Assembly: GCF_001895025.1 (NCBI RefSeq)
Contig: NZ_BCXI01000018.1
Location: forward strand, 92,962-156,961
Source of the DNA: Rhodococcus zopfii NBRC 100606 = JCM 9919
GTDB taxonomy: Bacteria > Actinomycetota > Actinomycetes > Mycobacteriales > Mycobacteriaceae
DNA length: 64,000 nucleotides
Reading direction: 5' to 3'
Positions 47,397-55,182 of this stretch are shown in pieces (the stretch's first letter is position 1; every line of letters begins with the position of its first letter). The notes beneath the pieces are model-generated. The model had not been told where the DNA came from. It did not search any database and worked only from the letters and a program-made list of their open reading frames with translations. Both the position numbers and the translations under genes were made by a program.

Positions 47397-47438
47397 ACGA
47401 CACCGCCCGGCCTCCAATCGGAGGCCGGGCGGTGTCGT
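47397..47438. terminator. strong bidirectional terminator between glyS and the TPM-domain gene
   Basis: A perfect 19-bp stem (ACGACACCGCCCGGCCTCC with its complement) around an AATC tetraloop between two convergent genes. It is the strongest hairpin noted in the window. Confidence 0.9.
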
Positions 47439-47460
47439 CGTGCCGAACCCGCGGCCGCGG

Positions 47461-49482
47461 TCAGAAACGTCCGCCGCTGCTGCGGCCGATCCGGCCCGAG
47501 CTGCTGGGCCCACCGAACGAGCCGGGACCGCGGCCACCGCCCCCGTGGTAACCCCCGCCGCGCGAGAAGCCGCCACCACCGCGCAGGATGCTGTCGATCA
47601 GGATGCCGCCCAGGATCGCCCCGGTCATGTCGTTGCCCGAGCTGCGCGGCTGCTGCCGCTGCTCCCACTGCCGGACATCGCTCTGCGCGGCCCACAGCGC
47701 CTTCGCACCGAGCTGCGTCGCGGCCTGCGCGTGCTGCAGCGCCTGCGACGCATCGGTCGACGCCAGCTGCTGCGCGGCTTGCAGGTGCCGCTGCGCCTCC
47801 GACAGCCGGGTGCGGGCCTCGGCGCCGACTGCGCCGCGCCGGGTCCCGATGAAATCGGCCGCGGAGGTGACCTGCGACTGCGCGGCCGTCAGATCCTGCT
47901 GCAGCTTCTGCCGGGCACGCTCCGCCTGCTCCTGCGCTTCGCGGGTGCGGGCGAGCACGGCGTCGAGCGTGGCATCTGCCTCGACGATGCGGGTGAAACT
48001 GCCCAGCGGATCGGTCGCCTGCGACGCCCGTGCGTGGGTGAGCGCCTCGGCGGCCGCGGCCTTCGCGGTCGCCAGGTCCGCGCCCCCGCTCGCCGCGAGC
48101 TGCCCGGCGGCGGCGACACCCTGCTCCAGGTCCGCGATCGCCGCGGGCAGCGTCGCCATCGCGTGCCGGATGTCGGTCTCCGCATGATCGACGCCGTCGA
48201 GCAGCGTCGAGGCCTGGATCAACGCGCCCTCGGCGGCGCGGATCGCACCGACCGCCGGGCCCTGCTTGCCGGCCGGCAACGCGACCGCGTCGCGACCGTC
48301 CGCGATCGACTTCTCGGCGAACGCGAGTTGCTCGCGCGCGAGCGTTGTGTTCTGCGCGACCGGCGCGAGCGTCTCGGCCGGGAACTCGGCGCGCAGTGCG
48401 GTCAGCACCGACTCGCAGGCGGGCACCCGCGCCGTGAGCGTGACGACCTGCTGGGTGAGCGCGTCGAGACGGGCCGGAGCATCGAGCAGCAGATCGCGCA
48501 TACCGTCGAACTCGGCGACCCGGGCATCGAGTTCACGGCCGGCGCGACCGCACGTGGAGATCAGGTCGACGAGCATGTCGCGGCGCTGCTGCGGGGTCTC
48601 GGGAATCGCGTCGTCGAGGCGCTGCCGGATCTCGAACGCCTTCGCGAGCGCCGCTCCGGCCTGCGCGAAGGCCGTCGCGAACGGTGCGACCGCCTGCTCA
48701 CCGAACTCGCCGCGGGCGAGCTCGAGCTCCTCGGCGCTGGTACGCACCGCGTTGTCGGTGTCGACGAGGATGTCCTGCGCCCGGACGTCGAGCACGTCCA
48801 GCGCCAGCGAGGCCAGTGCCGCGGTGTCGGTCGGGTCGATCGAGGCGGCCGCCTCCGCACCGGCCTCGGCACGCTTGCGCTTGGACCGCCGCGTGTACAG
48901 GTAGAGGCCACCCCCGCCGACGACGACCACGCCGCCGCCGACGATCAGCGGTGTCAGGGATGCGGGGGTCATCGCGTCGCCGAGGCCCTCGGCCGCGGCG
49001 ACCGCGGCGCCGGCCCAGTCCCCGTTCACCAGTTCCGGCCTCACCCGGTCGGTGGCGATCGACTCGATCTCGGCGTCGGAGACATCGGTCACGTCATTCG
49101 ACACCCACAGGTTGTAGTCGCCGGCGGTGGCGACGGCGAGCAGAGCCGTCTTCGGCCCGAATCCGCTCGCCCGGGCGGTCGCCTCGGTCCAGTCGGCGCC
49201 GGACTGCCCGGAGAAGCTCGGTACATACGCGACCCACAACTGCACCTGATGATCGCCGTACAACCGGTCGAGCGCAGCCTGGACCTCGGTCTCCGCGTTC
49301 GCGTCGAGGACCCCGGCGGTGTCGGTGATCTGACCGGGCAGCCGCAGCGGGGTGTCGGCGGACGCGGCCGCGGGCCACAGCAGCAGCGCCAGCAGCGCCA
49401 GCACCGCGGGCACAGCCGCGAAGATCGGGCGGGGGACCGGTCGGGTGGGCGCCGCAGCGACAGCGGACGAGTACACGGGCAT
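47461..49482 (-). CDS. TPM-domain membrane protein with coiled-coil and Gly-rich tail
   Basis: A 673-residue exported protein. A signal peptide (cleavage likely after AAASA, residue 42) is followed by a TPM domain (LPGQITDTAGVLDANAETEV, WTEATARASGFGPKTALLAV), a transmembrane helix at about residues 184-204, a long Ala/Gln-rich coiled coil (~210-600) and a Gly/Ser/Arg-rich end. TPM domains occur in photosystem-repair and phosphatase-like proteins; role here unknown. Mycobacterial counterpart is Rv2345 (recalled). TAGATT seven bases before the ATG suggests a leaderless mRNA. A huge open frame upstream of the Met is antisense to dgt and not real. Confidence 0.85.
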   Translation of the reverse strand: MPVYSSAVAAAPTRPVPRPIFAAVPAVLALLALLLWPAAASADTPLRLPGQITDTAGVLDANAETEVQAALDRLYGDHQVQLWVAYVPSFSGQSGADWTEATARASGFGPKTALLAVATAGDYNLWVSNDVTDVSDAEIESIATDRVRPELVNGDWAGAAVAAAEGLGDAMTPASLTPLIVGGGVVVVGGGGLYLYTRRSKRKRAEAGAEAAASIDPTDTAALASLALDVLDVRAQDILVDTDNAVRTSAEELELARGEFGEQAVAPFATAFAQAGAALAKAFEIRQRLDDAIPETPQQRRDMLVDLISTCGRAGRELDARVAEFDGMRDLLLDAPARLDALTQQVVTLTARVPACESVLTALRAEFPAETLAPVAQNTTLAREQLAFAEKSIADGRDAVALPAGKQGPAVGAIRAAEGALIQASTLLDGVDHAETDIRHAMATLPAAIADLEQGVAAAGQLAASGGADLATAKAAAAEALTHARASQATDPLGSFTRIVEADATLDAVLARTREAQEQAERARQKLQQDLTAAQSQVTSAADFIGTRRGAVGAEARTRLSEAQRHLQAAQQLASTDASQALQHAQAATQLGAKALWAAQSDVRQWEQRQQPRSSGNDMTGAILGGILIDSILRGGGGFSRGGGYHGGGGRGPGSFGGPSSSGRIGRSSGGRF

Positions 49483-49575
49483 GGCGTCGAATCTATCGGT
49501 CGCGGAAGCGCGGCGCGTGCGGCGCTGTGGCGCGTCGCCGAGGGAACCCGGTGCGACCGCTGGCAGAATCGTGGG

Positions 49576-50268
49576 GTGAGTACCGCAGCCCGCCGATCCC
49601 GGCCGACCCCGCCGCCCGCCCCGGAGCGCCGTGGCATCGGTGCGGGCATCGCACGGTGGGCCCGGCGGATCGTGGTCGGAGTGCTGCTCGCCGCGATCGC
49701 CGTCGTCGCCGGCACCGCCGTGCGGGTGTGGCAGGTCGCCCGCATCGACGACTGGAGCCACGCCGACGCGATCGTCGTCCTGGGCGCCGCGCAGTACTCG
49801 GGTACTCCGTCGTCGGTGTTCCAGGCCCGGCTCGACCAGGCCGTGCGGCTGTACGAGAACGGGGTGTCCGACACGGTCGTGACCGTCGGAGGCAAACAGG
49901 AAGGTGACCTGTACACCGAGGCCGCGGCAGGCAAGAACTACCTCATGTCGCGCGGGGTGCCCGGCGACGCGATCGTCGCAGTCGAGGAAGGCACGGACAC
50001 GCTGCTCAGCGTCGAGGCGGTCAGCCGGGAGATGCACGAGCGCGGCCTGTCGTCGGCGGTGCTGGTCAGCGACCCGTGGCATTCGCTGCGAACCCGCACC
50101 ATGGCGCGCGATGCCGGGCTCGACGCCTGGACCGCGCCGACCCGGACGGGACCGGCGGTGTTCACCCGCGAATCGCAGATGCACGGCATCGCCCGCGAAA
50201 CCGGAGCGTTGGTCTGGTACCAGGTCACCCACGGCTCGGCGGACTTTCCCTACACTGCGGCGCAATGA
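49576..50268 (+). CDS. YdcF/SanA-like DUF218 membrane-anchored protein
   Basis: A 230-residue protein with a Pro/Arg-rich start, one membrane helix (IVVGVLLAAIAVVAGTAVRV) and an extracytoplasmic DUF218 domain (ADAIVVLGAAQYSGTPSSVF, EEGTDTLLSVEAVSREM, VLVSDPWHSLRTRTMARDAG). SanA/YdcF proteins are linked to envelope barrier function; the biochemical role is unsettled. The GTG follows an extended -10 (TGG-CAGAAT) by six bases, so the mRNA may be leaderless. Divergent from the TPM gene. Confidence 0.85.
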   Translation: MSTAARRSRPTPPPAPERRGIGAGIARWARRIVVGVLLAAIAVVAGTAVRVWQVARIDDWSHADAIVVLGAAQYSGTPSSVFQARLDQAVRLYENGVSDTVVTVGGKQEGDLYTEAAAGKNYLMSRGVPGDAIVAVEEGTDTLLSVEAVSREMHERGLSSAVLVSDPWHSLRTRTMARDAGLDAWTAPTRTGPAVFTRESQMHGIARETGALVWYQVTHGSADFPYTAAQ

Positions 50269-50288
50269 TCTCCGGCGCAGCGAGCTAA
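50265..50288 (+). CDS. seven-codon upstream ORF before dgt
   Basis: ATG ATC TCC GGC GCA GCG AGC TAA (MISGAAS) starts inside the DUF218-gene stop, eight bases after a -10-like TACACT (50251-50256), and ends ten bases before the dgt ATG. If a promoter acts here, the dgt mRNA would begin with this mini-ORF. May be chance. Confidence 0.25.
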   Translation: MISGAAS

Positions 50289-50298
50289 GGACAGGTGG

Positions 50299-51570
50299 AT
50301 GCAGGGTTACACCGAGCACGAACTCGAGCGCCGCGTCGTCGAGGCGCCCAAACGGTCGGGGATCGCCGGCGCGGAATCCGCTGCCGCCGAACGCAGCCCG
50401 TTCGCGCGTGACCGCGCCCGTGTGCAGCACTGTGCCGCGCTGCGGCGGCTGGCCGACAAGACCCAGGTCGTCGGGCCCCGCGACGGCGACACCCCGCGCA
50501 CGCGGCTGACCCACTCGATGGAGGTCGCGCAGATCGGCCGCAGCATCGCGGAGGGACTCGGCGCCGACCCCGACCTGGTCGACCTGGCCGGACTCGCCCA
50601 CGACATCGGGCACCCCCCGTACGGGCACAACGGCGAACGTGCGCTCGACGAGGTCGCGGCGAGTTGCGGCGGTTTCGAAGGCAATGCGCAGAACCTGCGC
50701 ATCCTCACCAGTCTGGAACCGAAGATCCTGTACCCGAACGGGCACAGTGCCGGGTTGAACCTGACCCGCGCGACCCTCGACGCGACCCTCAAGTATCCGT
50801 GGACCCGCCCGCGGCCCGGCGCGAAGTTCGGTGCGTACGACGACGACGCCGAGGTTCTGGCGTGGATCCGCGACGGCGCACCCGATCGGACGAAGTGTCT
50901 CGAGGCGCAGATCATGGACTGGTCCGACGACGTCGCCTATTCGGTGCACGACGTCGAAGACGGTGTGATCGACGGTCGCATCGACCTGCGGGTGCTGTCC
51001 GACCCGGCGGCCGTGCAGGGCCTCGTCGACGTCGGCATGCGCGAGTTTTCCGGGCTGATCCCGGACGAGCTGGTCGAGGCCGCCGAGCGGCTGTCCCGGA
51101 TGCCGGTGATCCTCGGTGTCGGCATCTACGACGGCAGCCTCGCCAGTTCGGTTGCCCTGAAGACACTCACCAGCGAACTCGTCGGCCGCTACGCCACCGC
51201 CGCGATCAGCGGCACCCGCGAGGTCACCGGCGGTGAACCGGTCAGCCGCTACGCCGTGGACCTGGTGGTGCCGTCGGTCGTCGCCTCCGAGGTCGCGCTG
51301 CTCAAGACCATGGCATTGCAGTTCGTGATGTCCGACGCCGCGCACCGCGCCCGGCAGGAACGGCAGCGCGAACGCATCCACCGGGTCGCCGAATGGTTGC
51401 TGCGGACCGCCCCGGTCGGCCTCGATCCGCTGTTCGTCCCGGCGTGGGACGACGTGAAGGACGACGCGGCGCGCGTGCGGGTCGTCGTCGACCAGATCGC
51501 CTCGTGCACCGAGTCCCGGCTGGAGCGGATCGACAAGGACAGCCTGGCCGCGCAGGCGGGCTGGGGGTAG
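50299..51570 (+). CDS. dgt: deoxyguanosinetriphosphate triphosphohydrolase-like protein
   Basis: A 423-residue HD-domain hydrolase. Metal ligands are in RLTHSMEV and [14 protein letters not shown], followed by [11 protein letters not shown] and later [19 protein letters not shown]. It cleaves dNTPs to deoxynucleosides and triphosphate. AAGGACAGGTGG precedes the ATG. Directly upstream of dnaG, as in mycobacteria; both relate to DNA replication and dNTP supply. Confidence 0.93.
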   Translation: MQGYTEHELERRVVEAPKRSGIAGAESAAAERSPFARDRARVQHCAALRRLADKTQVVGPRDGDTPRTRLTHSMEVAQIGRSIAEGLGADPDLVDLAGLAHDIGHPPYGHNGERALDEVAASCGGFEGNAQNLRILTSLEPKILYPNGHSAGLNLTRATLDATLKYPWTRPRPGAKFGAYDDDAEVLAWIRDGAPDRTKCLEAQIMDWSDDVAYSVHDVEDGVIDGRIDLRVLSDPAAVQGLVDVGMREFSGLIPDELVEAAERLSRMPVILGVGIYDGSLASSVALKTLTSELVGRYATAAISGTREVTGGEPVSRYAVDLVVPSVVASEVALLKTMALQFVMSDAAHRARQERQRERIHRVAEWLLRTAPVGLDPLFVPAWDDVKDDAARVRVVVDQIASCTESRLERIDKDSLAAQAGWG

Positions 51571-51585
51571 GCGCCCGCGAGCGCT

Positions 51586-51591
51586 TAGACT
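51586..51591 (+). promoter_or_regulatory. -10 element for leaderless dnaG mRNA
   Basis: TAGACT, then exactly seven bases (CGTCCCC), then the GTG of dnaG. No ribosome-binding site lies between, so dnaG is probably transcribed from its own start codon. Confidence 0.6.
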
Positions 51592-51598
51592 CGTCCCC

Positions 51599-53512
51599 GT
51601 GGCCGGCCGAATTTCTGACAGAGACATCGCGGCCATCCGCGACCGCATCCGCATCGAGGACGTCGTCGGCGACTATGTTGCCCTCAAGCGCGGTGGCGCC
51701 GACTCGATGAAGGGCCTGTGCCCCTTCCACGACGAGAAGTCGCCGTCGTTCCACGTCCGGCCCAACCACGGCCATTTCCACTGCTTCGGCTGCGGCGAAG
51801 GCGGCGACGTCTACTCGTTCCTCCAGAAGATCGAGCACATCAGCTTCGTCGAAGCGGTCGAACAGTGCGCCGAACGCGTCGGTTACACCATCAGCTACGA
51901 GGGCGGCGGCCCGTCCGTCCAGCGCGACCGCGGGACCCGGGCCCGGCTGGTCGCGGCCAACGCCGCCGCGCAGGTCTTCTACGCCGAGCAGTTGCGCACT
52001 CCGGAAGCCCAGGCTGCGCGGGACTATCTGACCGAACGCAACTTCGACGCGGCCGCCGCGCAGATGTTCGGCTGCGGCTACGCGCCCGCCGGGTGGGATG
52101 CGCTCACCAAGCACCTGCTGTCGCAGGGTTTCGAGTTCGCCGAACTCGAGGCGGCGGGATTGTCGAAACAGGGGCGCCGCGGTCCCATCGACCGGTTCCA
52201 CCGCCGGTTGCTGTGGCCCATCCGCAACCTCGCGGGCGACGTCATCGGCTTCGGTGCACGCCGTCTGTTCGACGACGACACTCTCGCCGCGAAGTACGTC
52301 AACACACCGGAAACGGTGCTGTACAAGAAGTCTCAGGTGCTGTTCGGCCTCGACCTGGCAAAGCGGGAGATCGCCAAGTCGCATCAGGCGGTGATCGTCG
52401 AGGGCTACACCGACGTGATGGCGATGCACCTGGCCGGTGTGAAAACCGCTGTGGCATCGTGCGGTACCGCCTTCGGTGACGAACACCTGTCGATGCTGCG
52501 GCGGCTGCTCATGGACGACAGCTACTTCCGCGGCGAGATCATCTACACCTTCGACGGCGATGCCGCCGGGCAGGCCGCGGCGATGAAGGCGTTCGAAGGC
52601 GATCAGAAGACCGCTGCGAAGACGTTCGTGGCGATCGCTCCGAAGGGCATGGACCCGTGCGAACTGCGGCAGGCCAGCGGCGACGGCGCAGTCCGCGACC
52701 TGGTGGCCCGCCGCACCCCGATGTTCGAGTTTGTCGTCCGATCGATTCTCGCCGAACACGACCTCGACACCGCGGAAGGTCGCGTGGAGGCGCTGCGCCG
52801 CTGCGTGCCGGTCGTCGCGCACATCAAGGACCGCACACTGCGCGACAACTATTCGGTGCAACTCGCGCATTGGGTGGGCTGGGACGACATCCCGGCCGTG
52901 CGTCGCCGCGTGCAGGAAGAAGCCCGCCGGGGAAGTCGTGCGCCGGGTCCGAAGAGCCGCGCGGTTGCCGCGGGGACTCCCGAGGCTCCGGCGTCGGTGC
53001 TGCGTCGTCCGCGGCCCAACGACCCGTCGTTGTGGCCGCAGCGCGACGCGTTGAAGGCCGCGCTGCAGTACCCGGGGATCGCCGGCACCGTGTTCGATTC
53101 GCTGCCCGGGGAGACGTTCACCGATCCCGCCTACGCCGCGGTGCGGGAGGCCGTCGCGACCGCCGGGGGAGCCGGTGCCGGGATGGGCGGCGCCGAATGG
53201 GTCGACGCCGTGGGCCGGTCCGCCGCCGACCCCGTCGTGCATTCGCTCGTCAGCGAACTCGCCGTGGAGCCGCTGCCCGCCGACGAGGAACGCATGCCGC
53301 GGTACATCGGCGGGGTGCTCGCGCGCTTGCAGGAGGTTTGGGTGGGCGAGCAGGTCGCCGAACTCAAGTCGAAGCTGCAGCGCATCTCGCCGGCCACCGA
53401 GTCCGACGAATTCCACGCTCTGCTGGGCGATCTCGTGGCCCTCGAGCAGTATCGCCGTAGCCTGCTGGACCAGGCCATCGGCGACGCCACCGGCGAGGGT
53501 CTGGCCGGCTGA
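51599..53512 (+). CDS. dnaG: DNA primase DnaG
   Basis: A 637-residue primase. The CHC2 zinc finger has Cys41, His44, Cys62 and Cys65 (CPFHDEKSPSFHV, HCFGCGEGG). The TOPRIM domain contains VIVEGYTDVMAMH and YTFDGDAAG, and the C-terminal DnaB-binding domain is complete. It makes RNA primers for replication. GTG (AGRISDRDI) lies seven bases after TAGACT. Confidence 0.96.
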   Translation: MAGRISDRDIAAIRDRIRIEDVVGDYVALKRGGADSMKGLCPFHDEKSPSFHVRPNHGHFHCFGCGEGGDVYSFLQKIEHISFVEAVEQCAERVGYTISYEGGGPSVQRDRGTRARLVAANAAAQVFYAEQLRTPEAQAARDYLTERNFDAAAAQMFGCGYAPAGWDALTKHLLSQGFEFAELEAAGLSKQGRRGPIDRFHRRLLWPIRNLAGDVIGFGARRLFDDDTLAAKYVNTPETVLYKKSQVLFGLDLAKREIAKSHQAVIVEGYTDVMAMHLAGVKTAVASCGTAFGDEHLSMLRRLLMDDSYFRGEIIYTFDGDAAGQAAAMKAFEGDQKTAAKTFVAIAPKGMDPCELRQASGDGAVRDLVARRTPMFEFVVRSILAEHDLDTAEGRVEALRRCVPVVAHIKDRTLRDNYSVQLAHWVGWDDIPAVRRRVQEEARRGSRAPGPKSRAVAAGTPEAPASVLRRPRPNDPSLWPQRDALKAALQYPGIAGTVFDSLPGETFTDPAYAAVREAVATAGGAGAGMGGAEWVDAVGRSAADPVVHSLVSELAVEPLPADEERMPRYIGGVLARLQEVWVGEQVAELKSKLQRISPATESDEFHALLGDLVALEQYRRSLLDQAIGDATGEGLAG

Positions 53513-53516
53513 GCCG

Positions 53517-53762
53517 CTACCGCTTCAGCTGATCGCGCGGAATCAGGATCGTCGTCTGCTCGTCGATCGGCTTCATCGGTTCGAGCTTCGGTTGCGGGTT
53601 GATCGAGTCGGCGAGCTTCTGGCGGCCCACCTCGATGGCTTTCTTCGTGACGGGACTGTCCGCCACGGCCTTCGCGGTCTTGCTGATCTGTTCGTACCGG
53701 GCTCGGCCAGCCCGTGTACCGAGCACATATCCCGCCGCGACCCCGACCAACAATCCGAACAA
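53517..53762 (-). CDS. small YtxH-like membrane protein
   Basis: An 81-residue protein with an N-terminal glycine-containing membrane helix (MFGLLVGVAAGYVLGTRAGRARYEQ pattern, split here at residue 15) and a charged helical tail ending IPRDQLKR. Similar short proteins are common in actinobacteria and have no known function. The TTG start follows GAAAGGA by eight bases; a GTG six codons upstream is an alternative. Its stop is four bases from the convergent dnaG stop. Confidence 0.65.
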   Translation of the reverse strand: MFGLLVGVAAGYVLGTRAGRARYEQISKTAKAVADSPVTKKAIEVGRQKLADSINPQPKLEPMKPIDEQTTILIPRDQLKR

Positions 53763-53913
53763 TGTGAGTGTCCTTTCCACCTGTGTCTGTGCGTCGCGTC
53801 CATCCTGCCCGATCCGGCGCCACATGCCCACATGCAGGCGATTTGGTACCGCGGAGGGTGGGAGGCTACAGTTCTTCTCGCACCGAGGGAAACCGCGGAG
53901 CACCGCAGGACAA

Positions 53914-53986
53914 TCCCCTGTAGCTCAATTGGCAGAGCATTCGACTGTTAATCGAACGGTTGCTGGTTCGAGTCCAGCCGGGGGAG
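53914..53986 (+). tRNA. tRNA-Asn (GTT)
   Basis: A complete cloverleaf: acceptor TCCCCTG/CGGGGGA (with one G-U pair), D stem GCTC/GAGC, anticodon stem TTCGA/TCGAA with loop CTGTTAA (anticodon GTT), T arm GCTGG-TTCGAGT-CCAGC and discriminator G. CCA is not encoded. Followed at once by a terminator. Confidence 0.96.
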
Positions 53987-53991
53987 CAGAG

Positions 53992-54030
53992 AAGACCCCC
54001 ACCCGATCATCGGGTGGGGGTCTTTTTCTC
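53992..54030 (+). terminator. intrinsic terminator after tRNA-Asn
   Basis: AAGACCCCCACCCG pairs perfectly with CGGGTGGGGGTCTT around an ATCAT loop and is followed by a T-rich tail (TTTCTC). Classic Rho-independent terminator. Confidence 0.9.
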
Positions 54031-54050
54031 TTCGGTGGTCGTTCGCAGCC

Positions 54051-54812
54051 TCAGCGCAGCACGGTGCCGCCGTCGACGTTGATGATCTGCCCGTTGATCC
54101 ACGAGCCTTCGTCGGACATCAGGTATGCGACCATGCTCGAGACATCGCGGGCCTCACCCGCCCGGGTGCTGCGGGAGCGTCCGATGAGTCCCTTCAGCAG
54201 TTCGGGGTCGGCGCCGGTACGGATCTCGTCGGTGAGGATCAGACCCGGCGCGACGGCGTTCGCGCGGATACCCTCGCGGCCCCAGCGAGAGGCGACGTGG
54301 CGTGTGAGGGCGTTGATTCCGGCCTTGGTCGCGGCGTAGGCGGGACGTTGCGGATCGCCGGTGAACGACGCGATCGACGACGTGTAGACGATGGCGCCAC
54401 CCCCGGTCGTGAGCAGGTGCGGGACGGTGTGACGGGTGACGAGCATGTGGCCGCGCAGGTTGACGGCCACCATGCGATCCCAGATCTCGAGGTCGATGTC
54501 CACGATGTCGGTGTCCTTCGATACCGAGCCCATGTCGCCCGCGTTGATGTGAACCGCGTCCAACTTCCCGTACGCGTTGGTCGTGGCGTCGACGAGCGCC
54601 CGGACCGAGTCATCGTCGGAGATGTCGAAATGCACGGCGATCGCGTCACCGCCTGCCTCGCCGATGGCGGCGGCGGTCTTCTCTGCGCCGGCGCCATCGA
54701 GGTCGCCGACGACGACCTTCGCTCCTTCGCGGGCGAGCCGGGCCGCCGAGTCGGCGCCCAGTCCGGTCGCCGCGCCGGCGACCAGTACGACCTTGTCTTT
54801 CAGTCCTTCCAT
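54051..54812 (-). CDS. short-chain dehydrogenase/reductase (SDR)
   Basis: A 253-residue classical SDR. The cofactor motif is AGAATGLGADSAARL (TGxxxGxG-like), with NAG-type HINAGDMGS, catalytic Ser in YTSSIAS and Tyr-Lys in YAATKAG, and C-terminal GSWINGQIINVDGG. An Asp after the second strand (VVGDLDG) points to NAD(H). Substrate unknown. The ATG (MEGLKDK) follows GAGGGG by six bases; an upstream in-frame Met lacks such a site. The AT-richer upstream segment (54840-54900) probably holds its promoter. Confidence 0.88.
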   Translation of the reverse strand: MEGLKDKVVLVAGAATGLGADSAARLAREGAKVVVGDLDGAGAEKTAAAIGEAGGDAIAVHFDISDDDSVRALVDATTNAYGKLDAVHINAGDMGSVSKDTDIVDIDLEIWDRMVAVNLRGHMLVTRHTVPHLLTTGGGAIVYTSSIASFTGDPQRPAYAATKAGINALTRHVASRWGREGIRANAVAPGLILTDEIRTGADPELLKGLIGRSRSTRAGEARDVSSMVAYLMSDEGSWINGQIINVDGGTVLR

Positions 54813-55011
54813 CGCGATCCCCTCGTTCGTGTCAGCCATATGCCGAAACAATATTTCTAGGAGTGAGAATATCATTCTGATTTGTGCGATGAGGATTCTG
54901 AAGCGGTCTGGGGTGGGTTCGGATCTCCTCGGCAATCACCGGTGACCCGGTGCGCGAGTCCCCCTGTGAAGGCGGGTAGCATTCGGGACGCGCTGCCGAG
55001 ACGGCCGCGAT

Positions 55012-55085
55012 GGGGCGGTAGCTCAGTCGGTTAGAGCCGTGGACTCATAATCCATTGGTCGCGGGTTCGAGCCCCGCCCGCCCCA
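55012..55085 (+). tRNA. tRNA-Met (CAT)
   Basis: Acceptor GGGGCGG/CCGCCCC, D stem GCTC/GAGC, anticodon stem GTGGA/TCCAT with loop CTCATAA (anticodon CAT), T arm GCGGG-TTCGAGC-CCCGC and discriminator A; CCA not encoded. The regular first acceptor pair argues against initiator tRNA, so elongator Met (or, less likely, lysidine-modified Ile) is expected. The region after this gene has a different, accessory character. Confidence 0.95.
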
Positions 55086-55182
55086 CATCAGAGACGCCCC
55101 ACCTCGGTGGGCGATGAACGTTCCGTGGATGGGGACGTGGAAATCGGTCTCGTGCGGATCGTGCGTGCGTCAAGATTCTGGG

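Noticed and set aside
49483..51654. Minus-strand open frame extending the TPM-domain gene to about 1,397 codons, and the long plus-strand frame (47440-49575) before the DUF218 gene
   Set aside because: Both are GC-bias shadows: the first runs antisense to dgt and the DUF218 gene, the second antisense to the TPM coiled coil. Their translations are Arg/His/Asp-rich without domain character, and good start codons lie at the real gene starts.
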